NCBI GenBank assembly: GCA_022508805.1 | Contig: JAFLUM010000003.1 | Coordinates: 62,001-126,000, forward strand | From: Oscillospiraceae bacterium | Lineage (GTDB): Bacteria > Bacillota > Clostridia > Oscillospirales > Acutalibacteraceae | Reading direction: 5' to 3' | Length of the DNA: 64,000 nt | Shown: piece by piece, positions 1 through 8,491 of the stretch | Layout: each line of letters begins with the position of its first letter | Position numbering within the stretch: position 1 is the first letter of the stretch | The notes under the pieces: model-generated | What the model was told of the DNA's origin: nothing | Databases searched by the model: none | What the model saw: only the letters and a program-made list of their open reading frames with translations | Position numbers and translations under genes: made by a program

Positions 1-255
1 CTTTTGCCCGCTTTGCCGTCAAAATGGAAAAACGGCAGTGTCACAGGACTTGTGGCACGTGGGAATTTTACCGTAAGTATGAAATGGTTAGATAATCAGC
101 TTGTCAGTGCGGAAATCATATCCAATGCAGGCGGAATATGCAGACTGTATTACGGAAAATCTGAATTTTCGGTAAATGATACGGTAAATTCCCAAAAAGG
201 ATTTGCCGAATTCCCCACCGTAAAGAGTGAAAAATATATTATTAAAACGGTATAA
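1..255 (+). CDS. C-terminal fragment of GH95-type alpha-L-fucosidase
   Basis: The reading frame is open from the first base of the window, so this is only the last 84 or so codons of a larger gene. The visible start LLPALPSKWKNGSVTGL followed by an ARGNF segment matches the C-terminal beta-sandwich region of GH95 fucosidases, where an LLPALP..W..G...GL.ARG pattern is characteristic. The catalytic (alpha/alpha)6 barrel lies outside the window, so catalytic residues cannot be checked. GH95 enzymes remove alpha-1,2-linked fucose or galactose from host or plant glycans. A terminator follows at once. The family call rests on this short motif only; another enzyme with the same C-terminal domain is possible. 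Confidence 0.7.
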   Translation, partial: LLPALPSKWKNGSVTGLVARGNFTVSMKWLDNQLVSAEIISNAGGICRLYYGKSEFSVNDTVNSQKGFAEFPTVKSEKYIIKTV

Positions 256-268
256 AAACACAAAGAGA

Positions 269-298
269 ACGGTTGCGATACTTTCGTAACCGTTTTTT
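269..298 (+). terminator. Rho-independent terminator after the GH95-type gene
   Basis: An 11-bp stem (AACGGTTGCGA pairing with TCGTAACCGTT, one G-T wobble) is followed by a run of six T. It lies 14 bases after the stop codon. Confidence 0.8.
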
Positions 299-365
299 AT
301 ATTGACAGGCAAACTTTGCGACATAAATGAGTAGAATTTAATATCGCAAATAGGAGCTGTCAAAT

Positions 366-1331
366 ATGAAAATTACAAAAATAAGCCATTTCGGCATACA
401 AAGAAAAATCGTCGCCAATATGACTACCGAAAGCTGGGAAACGATTCCCCACGTAACATATAATTATGAACCCGACGTCACTGATTATATGACAGAGTAT
501 AAAAAACTCAATTTTAATAGGTGCGGAACGGATAAAATAACACTGAACACGGTTTTACTCAAGGTCATCGTTGAGGGAATCAAAGCCGCACCCATAATGA
601 ATTCTCACATTGAGTATAACCGCAAGCTCGTACGCGGCACCTTAAAAACCTTTGAAGATATAAATATCTCAATGCCTATGCTAATGCCCGATGGCAAGAT
701 GATGACCGTCAACCTTCATAATTTCGAAAGGAAAAACCTTGATGAAATGACTGATTATATTGCCGACATCCGCAGACGTATGGGAAAGACCGATTTGAAT
801 GAAGCAATGTATGAGGTATCCCTCGACAACACATTGACCGCATTTAAGAAGGGGAAAATCAAACAGACCGTTTACCGTCTTATCGGTTCAAAAACGGGTG
901 CTCATAAGGTGAAAACCTTGTCGAGAAAGGCAAAAAAAGAATATGAAAGCATCTCCGCAACTGAAAAACTTACCAAAAAGGACATAGAACAGGGGACAGT
1001 TACCGTTTCAAATATCGGATCCCTTTATCGCGGTCAGCGTGGGAATTTAAGCCTTTTAGAGATAATTCCGCCGCAGGTTTGTGCCTTCGGATTGGGGGCT
1101 GTTCAGGAAAAGTCTGTGGTCGTAACAGACGGTCACGGTGGAAAATTCATAGAAGTCCGTCAGGTGCTGCCTATCTGCATCGCCTTTGACCACCGTGCTC
1201 TTGATTTCGGCGAGCTCATACCTTTTTTAAAGCGTCTTGACAATATATTCGATTATCCCCAACAAATACATTCGTGGAAAGGAACTGAAAAGGATAAAAA
1301 ACACCGCGAATTCACCGTAACTGCCATATAA
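366..1331 (+). CDS. Lone E2-like acyltransferase (2-oxoacid dehydrogenase/CAT fold)
   Basis: A 321-residue protein resembling the catalytic domain of dihydrolipoamide acyltransferases. The C-terminal part shows TVTVSNIGSLYRG (the usual T.SN.G segment) near residue 218 and FDHRALDFGE near residue 283, the counterpart of the DHR..DG active-site motif with the catalytic His. There is no lipoyl domain and no E3-binding domain, and no E1 or E3 gene is nearby, so it is unlikely to be part of a pyruvate dehydrogenase complex. Such stand-alone proteins occur in Clostridia and their substrates are unknown. The start follows TAGGAGCTG with good spacing. The acyl-transfer role is inferred from fold and motif only. 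Confidence 0.7.
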   Translation: MKITKISHFGIQRKIVANMTTESWETIPHVTYNYEPDVTDYMTEYKKLNFNRCGTDKITLNTVLLKVIVEGIKAAPIMNSHIEYNRKLVRGTLKTFEDINISMPMLMPDGKMMTVNLHNFERKNLDEMTDYIADIRRRMGKTDLNEAMYEVSLDNTLTAFKKGKIKQTVYRLIGSKTGAHKVKTLSRKAKKEYESISATEKLTKKDIEQGTVTVSNIGSLYRGQRGNLSLLEIIPPQVCAFGLGAVQEKSVVVTDGHGGKFIEVRQVLPICIAFDHRALDFGELIPFLKRLDNIFDYPQQIHSWKGTEKDKKHREFTVTAI

Positions 1332-1367
1332 AAAGAAAATCGCTTTGACGCACTGCCAAAGCGATTT
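1330..1367 (-). terminator. Terminator of the long-tailed GPH transporter gene
   Basis: An 11-bp perfect stem (AAATCGCTTTG with CAAAGCGATTT) is followed on the minus strand by TCTTTTT. On the plus strand no T-run follows, so it serves the minus-strand gene that ends at 1421. Confidence 0.75.
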
Positions 1368-1420
1368 CAACGGTTATGCTTAATTTCCTCCATCAAAGAG
1401 GGAGCCGAATAAGGTGTGGA

Positions 1421-3841
1421 TTACTTATTCTTTTTATTAGCCTTTTTCTGAGCCTTTTCCGCCCTGATTTTTGCTTTCATTGCCTCTTTTTCAGCCATGA
1501 GAGCCGCAGCCTCTTGGATATCGGCTTCAAGCTTTGCCTCATATCTTGCCTTTGCCTCATCATAAAGGGCCTCAATTTCATCAAGGTGAGTATAGTTTTC
1601 AGCCTGCTCAATAATCCGTTTGGCATCCATGTAAGGCTTTGCGGCACGGTTGAAGATTACATGACGGTTAATTTCTTCTTTTTCATCTGCCTTGGCAACT
1701 TTTCTTTGGAAAGTAACCTCTTTGATTTCCGCTTTGATTTCTGCAACTCTGGCAGAATCTTTGTTGTCCTTTGCATCGCTGAGATTACGGCTCAACTCAT
1801 TGAGTCTATTGTCACAGTAGTCCTGACGTTCAAAAATACCTTCAAGGACTGAATAATCAGGCTCCGTAAATTCTTCACCGTTTGAGAAATGCTTTGCTAT
1901 TTCCTTGCAAGCGGTAATCTTTTTCTTGGCGAATTGAATAGCGTACTTTCTGTATTCTTTTTCTTCCTCAGTGTTTCTCGGCATTGACCGAGCCTCTGCA
2001 AGCTCTTCCTTTGCTGAGCCGATATTCATAGTCAAAATCCCTGCAAGACCGCCTGCATACATCTCTTTGCACGCTCTGAGCTGCGCTTTGTAGAACGGAG
2101 TTTGGAACTTCCCAAGCTCTTTACCTACCATAGCGGCAATCTCAATATTTTCGTTTCTTTCAAGTGTTTCGCGGTAAAGCTTCTTTGCGGCTTTTCTTTG
2201 AGCTTTGTCCTTGATTTTCTTATAAGAATCCTTGCCGATTTCAGTAATTTCAGCATTTTCGAGCTCTCTTGTTTCATTGATAATATCAATAGCTTCAACA
2301 AGGTCGCCGTCATTAAGAACTCCGTTGCCGTAATCTTCAAATAAAGCTCTTATTTTAAGAATACGCACAATAGCTTTTTGCTGTTTTTCTTTAAGGTCAT
2401 AGAAGAAATAGGGAACAACATTCATAAATGCGCCGACAGCCGCCATAATTATCGTGGCACTCATAAGTTTGTAAAGAAGGTCGGGACCGCTGTTGTTTAT
2501 GTCAAGAATATCGAAGGGCTTTTCGTAACCGTTGCCCTCGTATATTCCGTAATATTTCTGAACCATAGGAATAACGGAAGACGTTACAAGAGTTACAACG
2601 CTGCCTATTGTTGAAACTGCGGCAAACATTCCGTCGATTCTTTCTCCCGACTGGTATTGCTGATAATCGCGGATATCTGCCTGAATAGCAGGGGATGTGA
2701 TTTGTTCAAATGCGCCAACAAGCCAGTTAAGGTAAACGCAAGCGAACAGCCACCAGATATTTCTCATATCAATAAGCATTGATAAAATGAAAACTATGTT
2801 TAGCAGGTTAACGCCGACAAGTACTTTTTTCTTACCCCATTTTTTGATGCAGATAGGTGCTAATAGCATACCCCAAAGGCTTGCGTTGCCTGTAAGAGTA
2901 TTGATAATAGCCATAGTACCTCCTTCACAGGTGTGACCGTAGGAATATGACCACTGTAAAATCGTGCCGTATGAGGTTTCAAGGAAGCCGAGCCAGCCTG
3001 CACAGGCAATGATCCAGAAATACTTGTTCTTTGCAACCTCACGCAAAGCATCCGTAAATCTGATTTGGATCGTATGTGTTCGTGCCTGAACGATTTTTTC
3101 TTTTGTATGCGCATAGACGATAATTGTAAGAGCAATGCCGAAAATTGCAAATACAGGGTATGTATAACGGTAAACACGAATGTCGTAAAGATTGTCGTTA
3201 GTAAACCATTTTGCGATAAGCGGAAGAACAAGGTTTACAACAGACGGAGCAAAGGAATAAACAACGGATTTAACCGCAAGAACATCGGTTCTTTCCTGAG
3301 TGTTAGGGGAAAGAACGTGGATGAGGTTTGTGTATGCATCGTTGAAGAAATTGAAGAAGAATTGCAAAAGCAGGCTGAATAAAAGCACCATGGCACATTT
3401 AATAATGTAGCCCTTTTCATAGCCGAGTATTTTGCCGGGGAACATTGTGTACATTTGACTGTATGGGAACCAAACATAGGCTATTGCAATTAACGCCGTG
3501 GGAATTCCCATTGAAAGAATATAAGGTCTGTATTTACCCTTTTTGTTTCTTGTGTTGTCTACGATATTTGCACGCACAGCCGTAAGCGGAATGTTAGCAA
3601 GTGTGGAAATGATATATAATAAATACATATCAGTCGGAGCAACACCGATAGCGTTGCCGACAATCACGTTTTGCGTACCGACCAAAAGTGTTGATCCTAA
3701 CTGAATAATGAAATATGCGCCGATACCTCCGCCGGAATAAGCAAGAATTTCCTTAAAGGTCATATATCTGCGCGGCATTGGGATATTCCAATATGTTTTT
3801 ATGTCAGATAACGTACCTTTGGCTTTTTGAACCAATTGCAT
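1421..3841 (-). CDS. GPH-family sugar:cation symporter with long cytosolic coiled-coil tail
   Basis: The first 480 or so residues form a 12-helix MFS transporter of the glycoside-pentoside-hexuronide type. The remaining 327 or so residues are soluble and rich in Lys, Glu and Ala, with predicted helical coiled-coil character, ending in KKANKKNK. The start chosen is the ATG at 3841, behind a GGGGTGGG ribosome site; the frame stays open 39 codons further upstream, but that stretch lacks a ribosome site and does not look like MFS sequence. The usual family length is about 450-500 residues, so the tail is a large addition. The substrate is unknown; nearby glycoside hydrolases suggest an oligosaccharide. 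Its own terminator lies just downstream. Confidence 0.8.
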   Translation of the reverse strand: MQLVQKAKGTLSDIKTYWNIPMPRRYMTFKEILAYSGGGIGAYFIIQLGSTLLVGTQNVIVGNAIGVAPTDMYLLYIISTLANIPLTAVRANIVDNTRNKKGKYRPYILSMGIPTALIAIAYVWFPYSQMYTMFPGKILGYEKGYIIKCAMVLLFSLLLQFFFNFFNDAYTNLIHVLSPNTQERTDVLAVKSVVYSFAPSVVNLVLPLIAKWFTNDNLYDIRVYRYTYPVFAIFGIALTIIVYAHTKEKIVQARTHTIQIRFTDALREVAKNKYFWIIACAGWLGFLETSYGTILQWSYSYGHTCEGGTMAIINTLTGNASLWGMLLAPICIKKWGKKKVLVGVNLLNIVFILSMLIDMRNIWWLFACVYLNWLVGAFEQITSPAIQADIRDYQQYQSGERIDGMFAAVSTIGSVVTLVTSSVIPMVQKYYGIYEGNGYEKPFDILDINNSGPDLLYKLMSATIIMAAVGAFMNVVPYFFYDLKEKQQKAIVRILKIRALFEDYGNGVLNDGDLVEAIDIINETRELENAEITEIGKDSYKKIKDKAQRKAAKKLYRETLERNENIEIAAMVGKELGKFQTPFYKAQLRACKEMYAGGLAGILTMNIGSAKEELAEARSMPRNTEEEKEYRKYAIQFAKKKITACKEIAKHFSNGEEFTEPDYSVLEGIFERQDYCDNRLNELSRNLSDAKDNKDSARVAEIKAEIKEVTFQRKVAKADEKEEINRHVIFNRAAKPYMDAKRIIEQAENYTHLDEIEALYDEAKARYEAKLEADIQEAAALMAEKEAMKAKIRAEKAQKKANKKNK

Positions 3842-4204
3842 AAACCCACCCCTAAATAAAGATAATAATATTCTAACATATTTATCGGTTTTAAAAAAGA
3901 TTTTTAACAAAAAATTAACAGGAAGATTCAAAAATTGTGAAAAATCACAAAAAAGCACACCACTTTTAGTTAATATAAATAAAATTCAAGATTTCGCATA
4001 CAAAACTCCCCTTGTCAAGCAATGTCATTAACTTAAAGAACCATACGTTCGCTCTTTGAGGGAGTTGGCAAAGCGTCAGCTTTGACTGAGGGAGTGACAG
4101 TCCGCTAAAAGTAATAAATCTAATAAAAATCTTCAGTTTTTTACTACATCAGTCGGTATTATTTGCGACAATAAAAAATAATATCCTGTTTTTCCATTTT
4201 TATA
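3842..4204. other. Intergenic region with a dispersed-type GAGGGAG repeat
   Basis: This divergent region holds no supported gene. At 4051-4100 is a segment of the kind often dispersed in Ruminococcaceae-type genomes: CTTTGAGGGAG, then the small hairpin CAAAGC-GTCA-GCTTTG, then ACTGAGGGAGTGACAG. The rest is AT-rich and should hold the minus-strand transporter promoter, which I could not place with confidence. Confidence 0.45.
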
Positions 4205-4232
4205 TTGACAAACAATCGGTAAAAGGGATAAT
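4205..4232 (+). promoter_or_regulatory. Promoter of the M-box/mgtE transcript
   Basis: TTGACA at 4205-4210 and GATAAT at 4227-4232 are separated by 16 bases. The M-box begins just downstream. Confidence 0.7.
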
Positions 4233-4244
4233 ATATAGTATATA

Positions 4245-4430
4245 AAACCTATTCGGTAGGTAAGGCTACCACAGGGATATAGGGTTCTACTCTCTGAGCC
4301 CAAGGACTGCTGCCGCGAAACGGTGGAGACACCGTCAGCAGGTCAACAGGTCATATCGAATCAAGGTGTGACTTAACGCAGTTTCATCGCCCTGAGAAGC
4401 TAAAGCTTGAACGAATTGTGCCGCCATTTG
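4245..4430 (+). promoter_or_regulatory. M-box (ykoK) magnesium riboswitch
   Basis: The leader carries the conserved M-box landmarks in order: GGTAGGTAAGGCTACC, GGATATAGGG, CTCTGAGCCCAAGGACTGC, TGCCGCGAAACGGTGGAGAC, CACCGTCAGCAGGTCAACAGG and the closing region with AAGCTTGAACGAATTG. The next gene in the same direction is mgtE, the usual M-box partner, and an intrinsic terminator follows the aptamer. This is the arrangement in which high Mg2+ stops transcription. The borders are approximate. Confidence 0.9.
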
Positions 4431-4475
4431 ACCGCATTTTTGCATTCAAGCATTTATGCGGTTTTTTGTTTTTTC
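4431..4475 (+). terminator. M-box expression-platform terminator
   Basis: ACCGCAT..TGC pairs with GCA..ATGCGGT, with a 3-base internal mismatch, and is followed by TTTTTTGTTTTTT. It sits directly behind the M-box aptamer and more than 300 bases before mgtE, so it is best read as the magnesium-dependent attenuator. Confidence 0.8.
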
Positions 4476-4669
4476 TCGTAAGCAATGATCAAATGTGACT
4501 GCGGCGATTTGCGGATCTTTTTCGCCGGAAATGCGTTACAAAATCTTAAAATACACAAAGTATTTCTTCGGTTTTGCGCCTTTTCTTTTTTCGACGAAAA
4601 ATCTCTTGCAAATCACTCTTGCCGATTCAATCATTACTTACGAATGTGATTTATAAAGAGGTGAAAATT
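4476..4669 (+). other. Untranslated leader between the M-box terminator and the leader ORF
   Basis: About 190 bases with no supported gene. It is part of the mgtE leader if transcription passes the attenuator. I see no strong terminator or promoter; a second promoter here cannot be excluded. Confidence 0.3.
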
Positions 4670-4738
4670 GTGGACACATCCGGCAGTACCCCCGTGAAAC
4701 CTCCGAATACTTGCTGTGGATATGCTCCGCAGTTTTAA
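4670..4738 (+). CDS. Candidate 22-codon leader peptide upstream of mgtE
   Basis: A GTG start lies behind AGAGGTGAAAATT, a good ribosome site with 7-8 base spacing. The frame encodes a 22-residue peptide beginning MDTSGSTPVKPPNTCC and ending GYAPQF, then TAA. Four of the residues are Pro, one pair adjacent, and two Cys are adjacent. It lies after the M-box terminator and 49 bases before the mgtE start. Pro-containing leader peptides control Mg2+ transporter genes in enteric bacteria (mgtL), but no homology is claimed. Chance occurrence is possible; the ribosome site and position are the support. Confidence 0.45.
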   Translation: MDTSGSTPVKPPNTCCGYAPQF

Positions 4739-4787
4739 CCGTTCGGTGCGTTTCACTATATCCTAAAGTAGAGGAGCTGTGAAATGT

Positions 4788-6128
4788 ATGGAAACCTTTG
4801 AAATGATAACCGAGCTTTTGCACAATAAAAAATGGCAGGAGCTGAAAATTCTGCTTGACGATATGAACGAGCAGGATATTGCCGAAATATTTATGGAAAT
4901 GGACGAGCACGACCTCACCATTGTTTACCGTCTTTTAAACAAAGAGCTGGCTGCAGAGGTCTTCGTCAATATGGAACCCGAATATCAGGAAATGCTTATC
5001 CGCGCATTCAGCGATACGGAGCTTCGCGAGGTTCTGGACGAGCTGTACGTTGACGATGCAGTCGATCTTATTGAGGAAATGCCCGCAACGCTCGTCAAGC
5101 GTATTTTAAAGCAAACCGACCCCGACACACGCAAAAGCATAAACGAAATACTGAAATATCCTGAGGACTCGGCGGGCAGCATTATGACTATTGAGTACGT
5201 CGACCTCAAGCGCAGTATGACCGTCAGCGACGCTTTTACCCGTATTCGCCGCACGGGCGCAGATAAAGAAACGATCTATACCTGCTATGTGACTGACAGT
5301 ACGCGCAGATTAAAGGGCGTTACAACAGTAAAGGAACTTTTACTTGCCGACGAAAACGCCGAGATACGGGACATTATGGAGCCCAATGTTATCTCTGTCA
5401 CGACTATGGAGGATAAAGAGGTCGTTGCCGACCTGTTCCAAAAATACGACCTTTTGGCTCTGCCCGTGGTGGATACCGAAAACAGACTCGTAGGTATTAT
5501 CACGGTCGACGACGCTATCGACGTTTTGCAGGAAGAAACTACCGAGGACATCGAAAAAATGGCGGCTATTACGCCTACCGATAAGCCATATCTTAAAATG
5601 GGCGTTGCCGAAACGTGGAGAAAGCGTTTTCCGTGGCTTCTGCTCTTGATGGTGTCGGCTACATTTACGGGGAAAATAATACAGCATTTTGAAAATGCCC
5701 TGCAAACCTATGTTATCTTGACCTCTTTTATCCCAATGCTTATGGATACGGGCGGCAATTGCGGCGGTCAGGCATCTGTAACTATAATACGCGGACTGTC
5801 ACTGGGTGATATTGAGTTTAGGGATATATTTAAGGTGGTATGGAAAGAATTCCGTGTTGCCATTCTTTGCGGAATAACCCTTGCAGTTGCCAATTTTATC
5901 AAAATGATGATAATTGACAGAGTGGGACTTGTTGTTGCGGCTATTGTTTGCGGTACGCTTGTAATAACTATCATAATTGCAAAATTTATCGGTTGTACAC
6001 TGCCGATACTTGCAAAAGCCCTGCATCTTGACCCTGCGGTAATGGCAAGTCCGTTCATAACCACGATTGTTGATGCGCTTTCACTTCTCGTGTATTTTAC
6101 CATTGCATCAAACGTTTTAAGTCTTTAG
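4788..6128 (+). CDS. mgtE: Magnesium transporter MgtE
   Basis: A 446-residue Mg2+ channel/transporter of the inner membrane. Domain order fits the family: an N-terminal superhelical domain (about residues 5-125), two CBS domains (about 130-255, including DSAGSIMT near the first and VVDTENRLVGIITVDD in the second), and a C-terminal five-helix membrane domain from about 285 with the pore-region motif MDTGGNCGGQ. The cytosolic domains sense Mg2+ and gate the channel. I chose ATG 4788 because GAGGAG at 4771-4776 is too close to the in-frame GTG at 4779. Expression is under the M-box upstream, possibly with a leader peptide. Confidence 0.95.
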   Translation: METFEMITELLHNKKWQELKILLDDMNEQDIAEIFMEMDEHDLTIVYRLLNKELAAEVFVNMEPEYQEMLIRAFSDTELREVLDELYVDDAVDLIEEMPATLVKRILKQTDPDTRKSINEILKYPEDSAGSIMTIEYVDLKRSMTVSDAFTRIRRTGADKETIYTCYVTDSTRRLKGVTTVKELLLADENAEIRDIMEPNVISVTTMEDKEVVADLFQKYDLLALPVVDTENRLVGIITVDDAIDVLQEETTEDIEKMAAITPTDKPYLKMGVAETWRKRFPWLLLLMVSATFTGKIIQHFENALQTYVILTSFIPMLMDTGGNCGGQASVTIIRGLSLGDIEFRDIFKVVWKEFRVAILCGITLAVANFIKMMIIDRVGLVVAAIVCGTLVITIIIAKFIGCTLPILAKALHLDPAVMASPFITTIVDALSLLVYFTIASNVLSL

Positions 6129-6141
6129 AGTTATTTGATTT

Positions 6142-6170
6142 ATCCCGTGCGTTTGCGCGGGATTTTTTTT
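6142..6170 (+). terminator. Terminator after mgtE
   Basis: TCCCGTGC-GTTT-GCGCGGGA forms a GC-rich stem followed by eight T. Confidence 0.85.
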
Positions 6171-6266
6171 CTGCCATAATTTAAAGCTTTGCTTTGATTG
6201 ACTTTTCAAGGCAAATAGGGTATTATTTAATTGTAGAATTTTGCGTTTTGTGATTTGGGTGATTAT

Positions 6267-7571
6267 ATGAGAAGATTATTAAAATTTTCAGTGATCGTTT
6301 TCGCTTTTATAATAATTATTTCAACATTTTTAGTCTTCCCCGCGTCGGCGGCAAGCATTAAATATTCTGCCTCCAGTGCATCGGGAACACAGGGAAGTAC
6401 CGTAACAATAAACGTAAATCTTTCCGGCGGAGTAGAACTGTGGGGTTCCTCTGTAAGACTTGGATACGATTCTTCAAAGCTTCAATATGTAAGCAGCAAT
6501 ACCGGCAGCGTTGTGGCATCCGGCAGCCTTAATAACACAGGTTCGTCGGTGAATTTTGCCGGAAATCTTGACAAGGCAAAGGCTAAAAACGGCGGTACGG
6601 TTTTCAGCGTAACCTTTAAAATACTTATGTCGTCAGGTTCGTCAACGCTTACCGTGTCCTCAACAGGCGGCAAGGACAACTGCGATTACAACGGCGATGA
6701 GGTGGCATACACTACCTCAAACGGCACTGTCACCGTTACAAAACCTGTAACGGGCATAACGCTTGATAAATCCTCGGTAACTCTTAAAAAGGGTGAGACC
6801 TCACAGCTTACCGCAACCGTAACCCCGTCGGATGCTACCGATAAAACCGTCACTTATTCTTCATCAAATACCAAGGTCGCAACCGTCAGCGGCAGCGGCA
6901 AGATAACTGCCGTGGGTGCCGGTTCAGCGACAATAACCGCAAAGGCGGGAAGCAAGACAGCTACCTGCAATGTGTCGGTCAAAGTGACTCAAACGGGAAT
7001 TGCGGCTTCGGGCGGTACTTCACGCTCAGTTGAAGAAGGCGGATCGCTGAAGCTTTCCGTCACAAAAGTCCCGTCTGATGCTACTGATGATTATTCGGTC
7101 ACTTGGGTCTCGGCGAATACAAATATCGCTACCGTTTCCTCAAACGGAACGGTGACAGGCGTGGCTGTAGGTTCAACTACAGTTACGGCAAAATCGAATA
7201 ATTGGACGGTGACCTTTAATGTAACCGTAACAGAAAAGGTGACGGAGACCGAAACTGAAAGTGCCACCGAGCCTGTGGAGACGACTGAGGAAGAAATATT
7301 TCCGCCCACTACTGAGCCTGAGACAGTGTCTGAGACCGAAGCGGAAACGGAACCTTCGCAGGAAAGTCTCAGCGATTATTTTGCAGGTATTATAGAACGT
7401 CTCACGGATGAGGACAATAAGGTGACAAGGCTTTATCATTATTTGATGCTCCTTGCGGTTGCCGTGATCACCGCGGCGATAGCGATTCCCGTAACATTTA
7501 TTGCCACATCAGGATATTACAAAAACAAAACGAAAAACGACGAAAATTTTAACGATTTGGATGAGAGGTAA
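6267..7571 (+). CDS. Membrane-anchored surface protein with cohesin-like and two Big_2 domains
   Basis: A 434-residue exported protein. It has an N-terminal signal peptide (MRRLLKF, a hydrophobic core, then a PASAAS cleavage region near residue 28). A cohesin-like beta-sandwich follows (about 28-160, with GGVELWGSSVRLGYDSSKL near its start). Two Big_2 Ig-like repeats lie at about 163-240 and 242-320, each with the A.VS..G..T.V..G..T.T pattern. Then come a Thr/Glu-rich stalk (about 322-372), one transmembrane helix (about 388-412) and a short charged cytosolic tail. The ATG at 6267 gives a clean signal peptide; a TTG four codons upstream is also in frame. It could be a scaffold for dockerin enzymes or simply an adhesive surface protein. 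nfo follows 3 bases after the stop. Confidence 0.75.
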   Translation: MRRLLKFSVIVFAFIIIISTFLVFPASAASIKYSASSASGTQGSTVTINVNLSGGVELWGSSVRLGYDSSKLQYVSSNTGSVVASGSLNNTGSSVNFAGNLDKAKAKNGGTVFSVTFKILMSSGSSTLTVSSTGGKDNCDYNGDEVAYTTSNGTVTVTKPVTGITLDKSSVTLKKGETSQLTATVTPSDATDKTVTYSSSNTKVATVSGSGKITAVGAGSATITAKAGSKTATCNVSVKVTQTGIAASGGTSRSVEEGGSLKLSVTKVPSDATDDYSVTWVSANTNIATVSSNGTVTGVAVGSTTVTAKSNNWTVTFNVTVTEKVTETETESATEPVETTEEEIFPPTTEPETVSETEAETEPSQESLSDYFAGIIERLTDEDNKVTRLYHYLMLLAVAVITAAIAIPVTFIATSGYYKNKTKNDENFNDLDER

Positions 7572-7574
7572 TTT

Positions 7575-8405
7575 ATGCTGAATATAGGCTGCCATTTATC
7601 ATCGTCAAAGGGATTTTACAATATGGGCGAGATGTCGCTTTCCATCGGCGCAAACACCTTTCAGTTCTTTACGCGCAACCCGCGTGGGGGAGCGGCAAAG
7701 GAAATTGATCCCGACGATGCAAAAAAGCTCATCGCCTTGATGAATGAAAATAATTTTGCAAAAATTCTGGCGCACGCGCCTTATACCCTCAACGCCTGTG
7801 CAAAGGTGGACAGTATCCGCGAATTTGCTTATAATACGATGAAGGACGACCTGCAGCGTATGGAATATGTACCCGGGAATATGTATAATTTTCATCCGGG
7901 CAGTCACGTGGGGCAGGGCACCGAAAAGGGTATAGAGCTTATTTCAGAGCTTCTTAATTCCATATTGACAAAGGAGCAAACCACCACCGTTTTGCTGGAA
8001 ACGATGGCGGGTAAGGGCAGTGAGGTCGGCGGCACCTTTGAAGAACTGCGGGAGATAATCGACCGCGTAGAGCTCAGCGAAAAAATGGGCGTTTGCCTTG
8101 ATACCTGCCATGTAAACGATGCAGGATACGATATGGTAAACGATCTTGACGGTGTACTTACAAAATTCGACAGTGTAATCGGTCTTGACAGACTGAAAGC
8201 TATCCATATAAACGACAGCAAAAATCCTTTCGCAAGCCATAAGGACCGTCACGAGAAAATCGGTGAAGGCTCAATAGGCACGGCTGCGTTTGAGAGAATT
8301 ATTAATCATCCCGCTTTGCGAGATCTACCGTTTTTCCTTGAAACACCCAACGAGCTGGATGGCTACGCCGCGGAAATCAAGCTGTTAAGGTCCTTATATA
8401 AATAA
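7575..8405 (+). CDS. nfo: Endonuclease IV (AP endonuclease)
   Basis: A 276-residue zinc-dependent AP endonuclease of base-excision repair. It starts with [14 protein letters not shown] and has the family's metal-ligand segments: NFHPGSHVG near residue 105, LLETMAG near 139, [13 protein letters not shown] near 174 and [22 protein letters not shown] near 213. The length is typical. The start lies behind GAGAGG, 3 bases after the preceding gene, so it is probably co-transcribed with it, an unusual partner for a repair enzyme. A strong bidirectional terminator follows. Confidence 0.95.
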   Translation: MLNIGCHLSSSKGFYNMGEMSLSIGANTFQFFTRNPRGGAAKEIDPDDAKKLIALMNENNFAKILAHAPYTLNACAKVDSIREFAYNTMKDDLQRMEYVPGNMYNFHPGSHVGQGTEKGIELISELLNSILTKEQTTTVLLETMAGKGSEVGGTFEELREIIDRVELSEKMGVCLDTCHVNDAGYDMVNDLDGVLTKFDSVIGLDRLKAIHINDSKNPFASHKDRHEKIGEGSIGTAAFERIINHPALRDLPFFLETPNELDGYAAEIKLLRSLYK

Positions 8406-8443
8406 GAACCTAACGCTACGCGTTAGAACCTTGTTATTCTATA

Positions 8444-8484
8444 ATAAAAAATGTCCCGCAGAGCATCTCTGCGGGATTTTTACG
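8444..8484. terminator. Bidirectional terminator between nfo and the minus-strand unknown gene
   Basis: TCCCGCAGAG-CATC-TCTGCGGGA forms a strong stem with T-runs on both sides when read on either strand. It lies between convergent genes. Confidence 0.85.
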
Positions 8485-8491
8485 TTCATTT

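Noticed and set aside
1376..1852. 158-codon plus-strand frame opposite the long transporter tail
   Set aside because: Low-complexity Phe/Leu/Cys-rich product typical of a frame opposite Lys/Glu-rich coding sequence; no ribosome site.
8410..8427. Short hairpin CTAACGC-TAC-GCGTTAG after nfo
   Set aside because: Short, no T-run after it, and a much stronger terminator follows within 30 bases.
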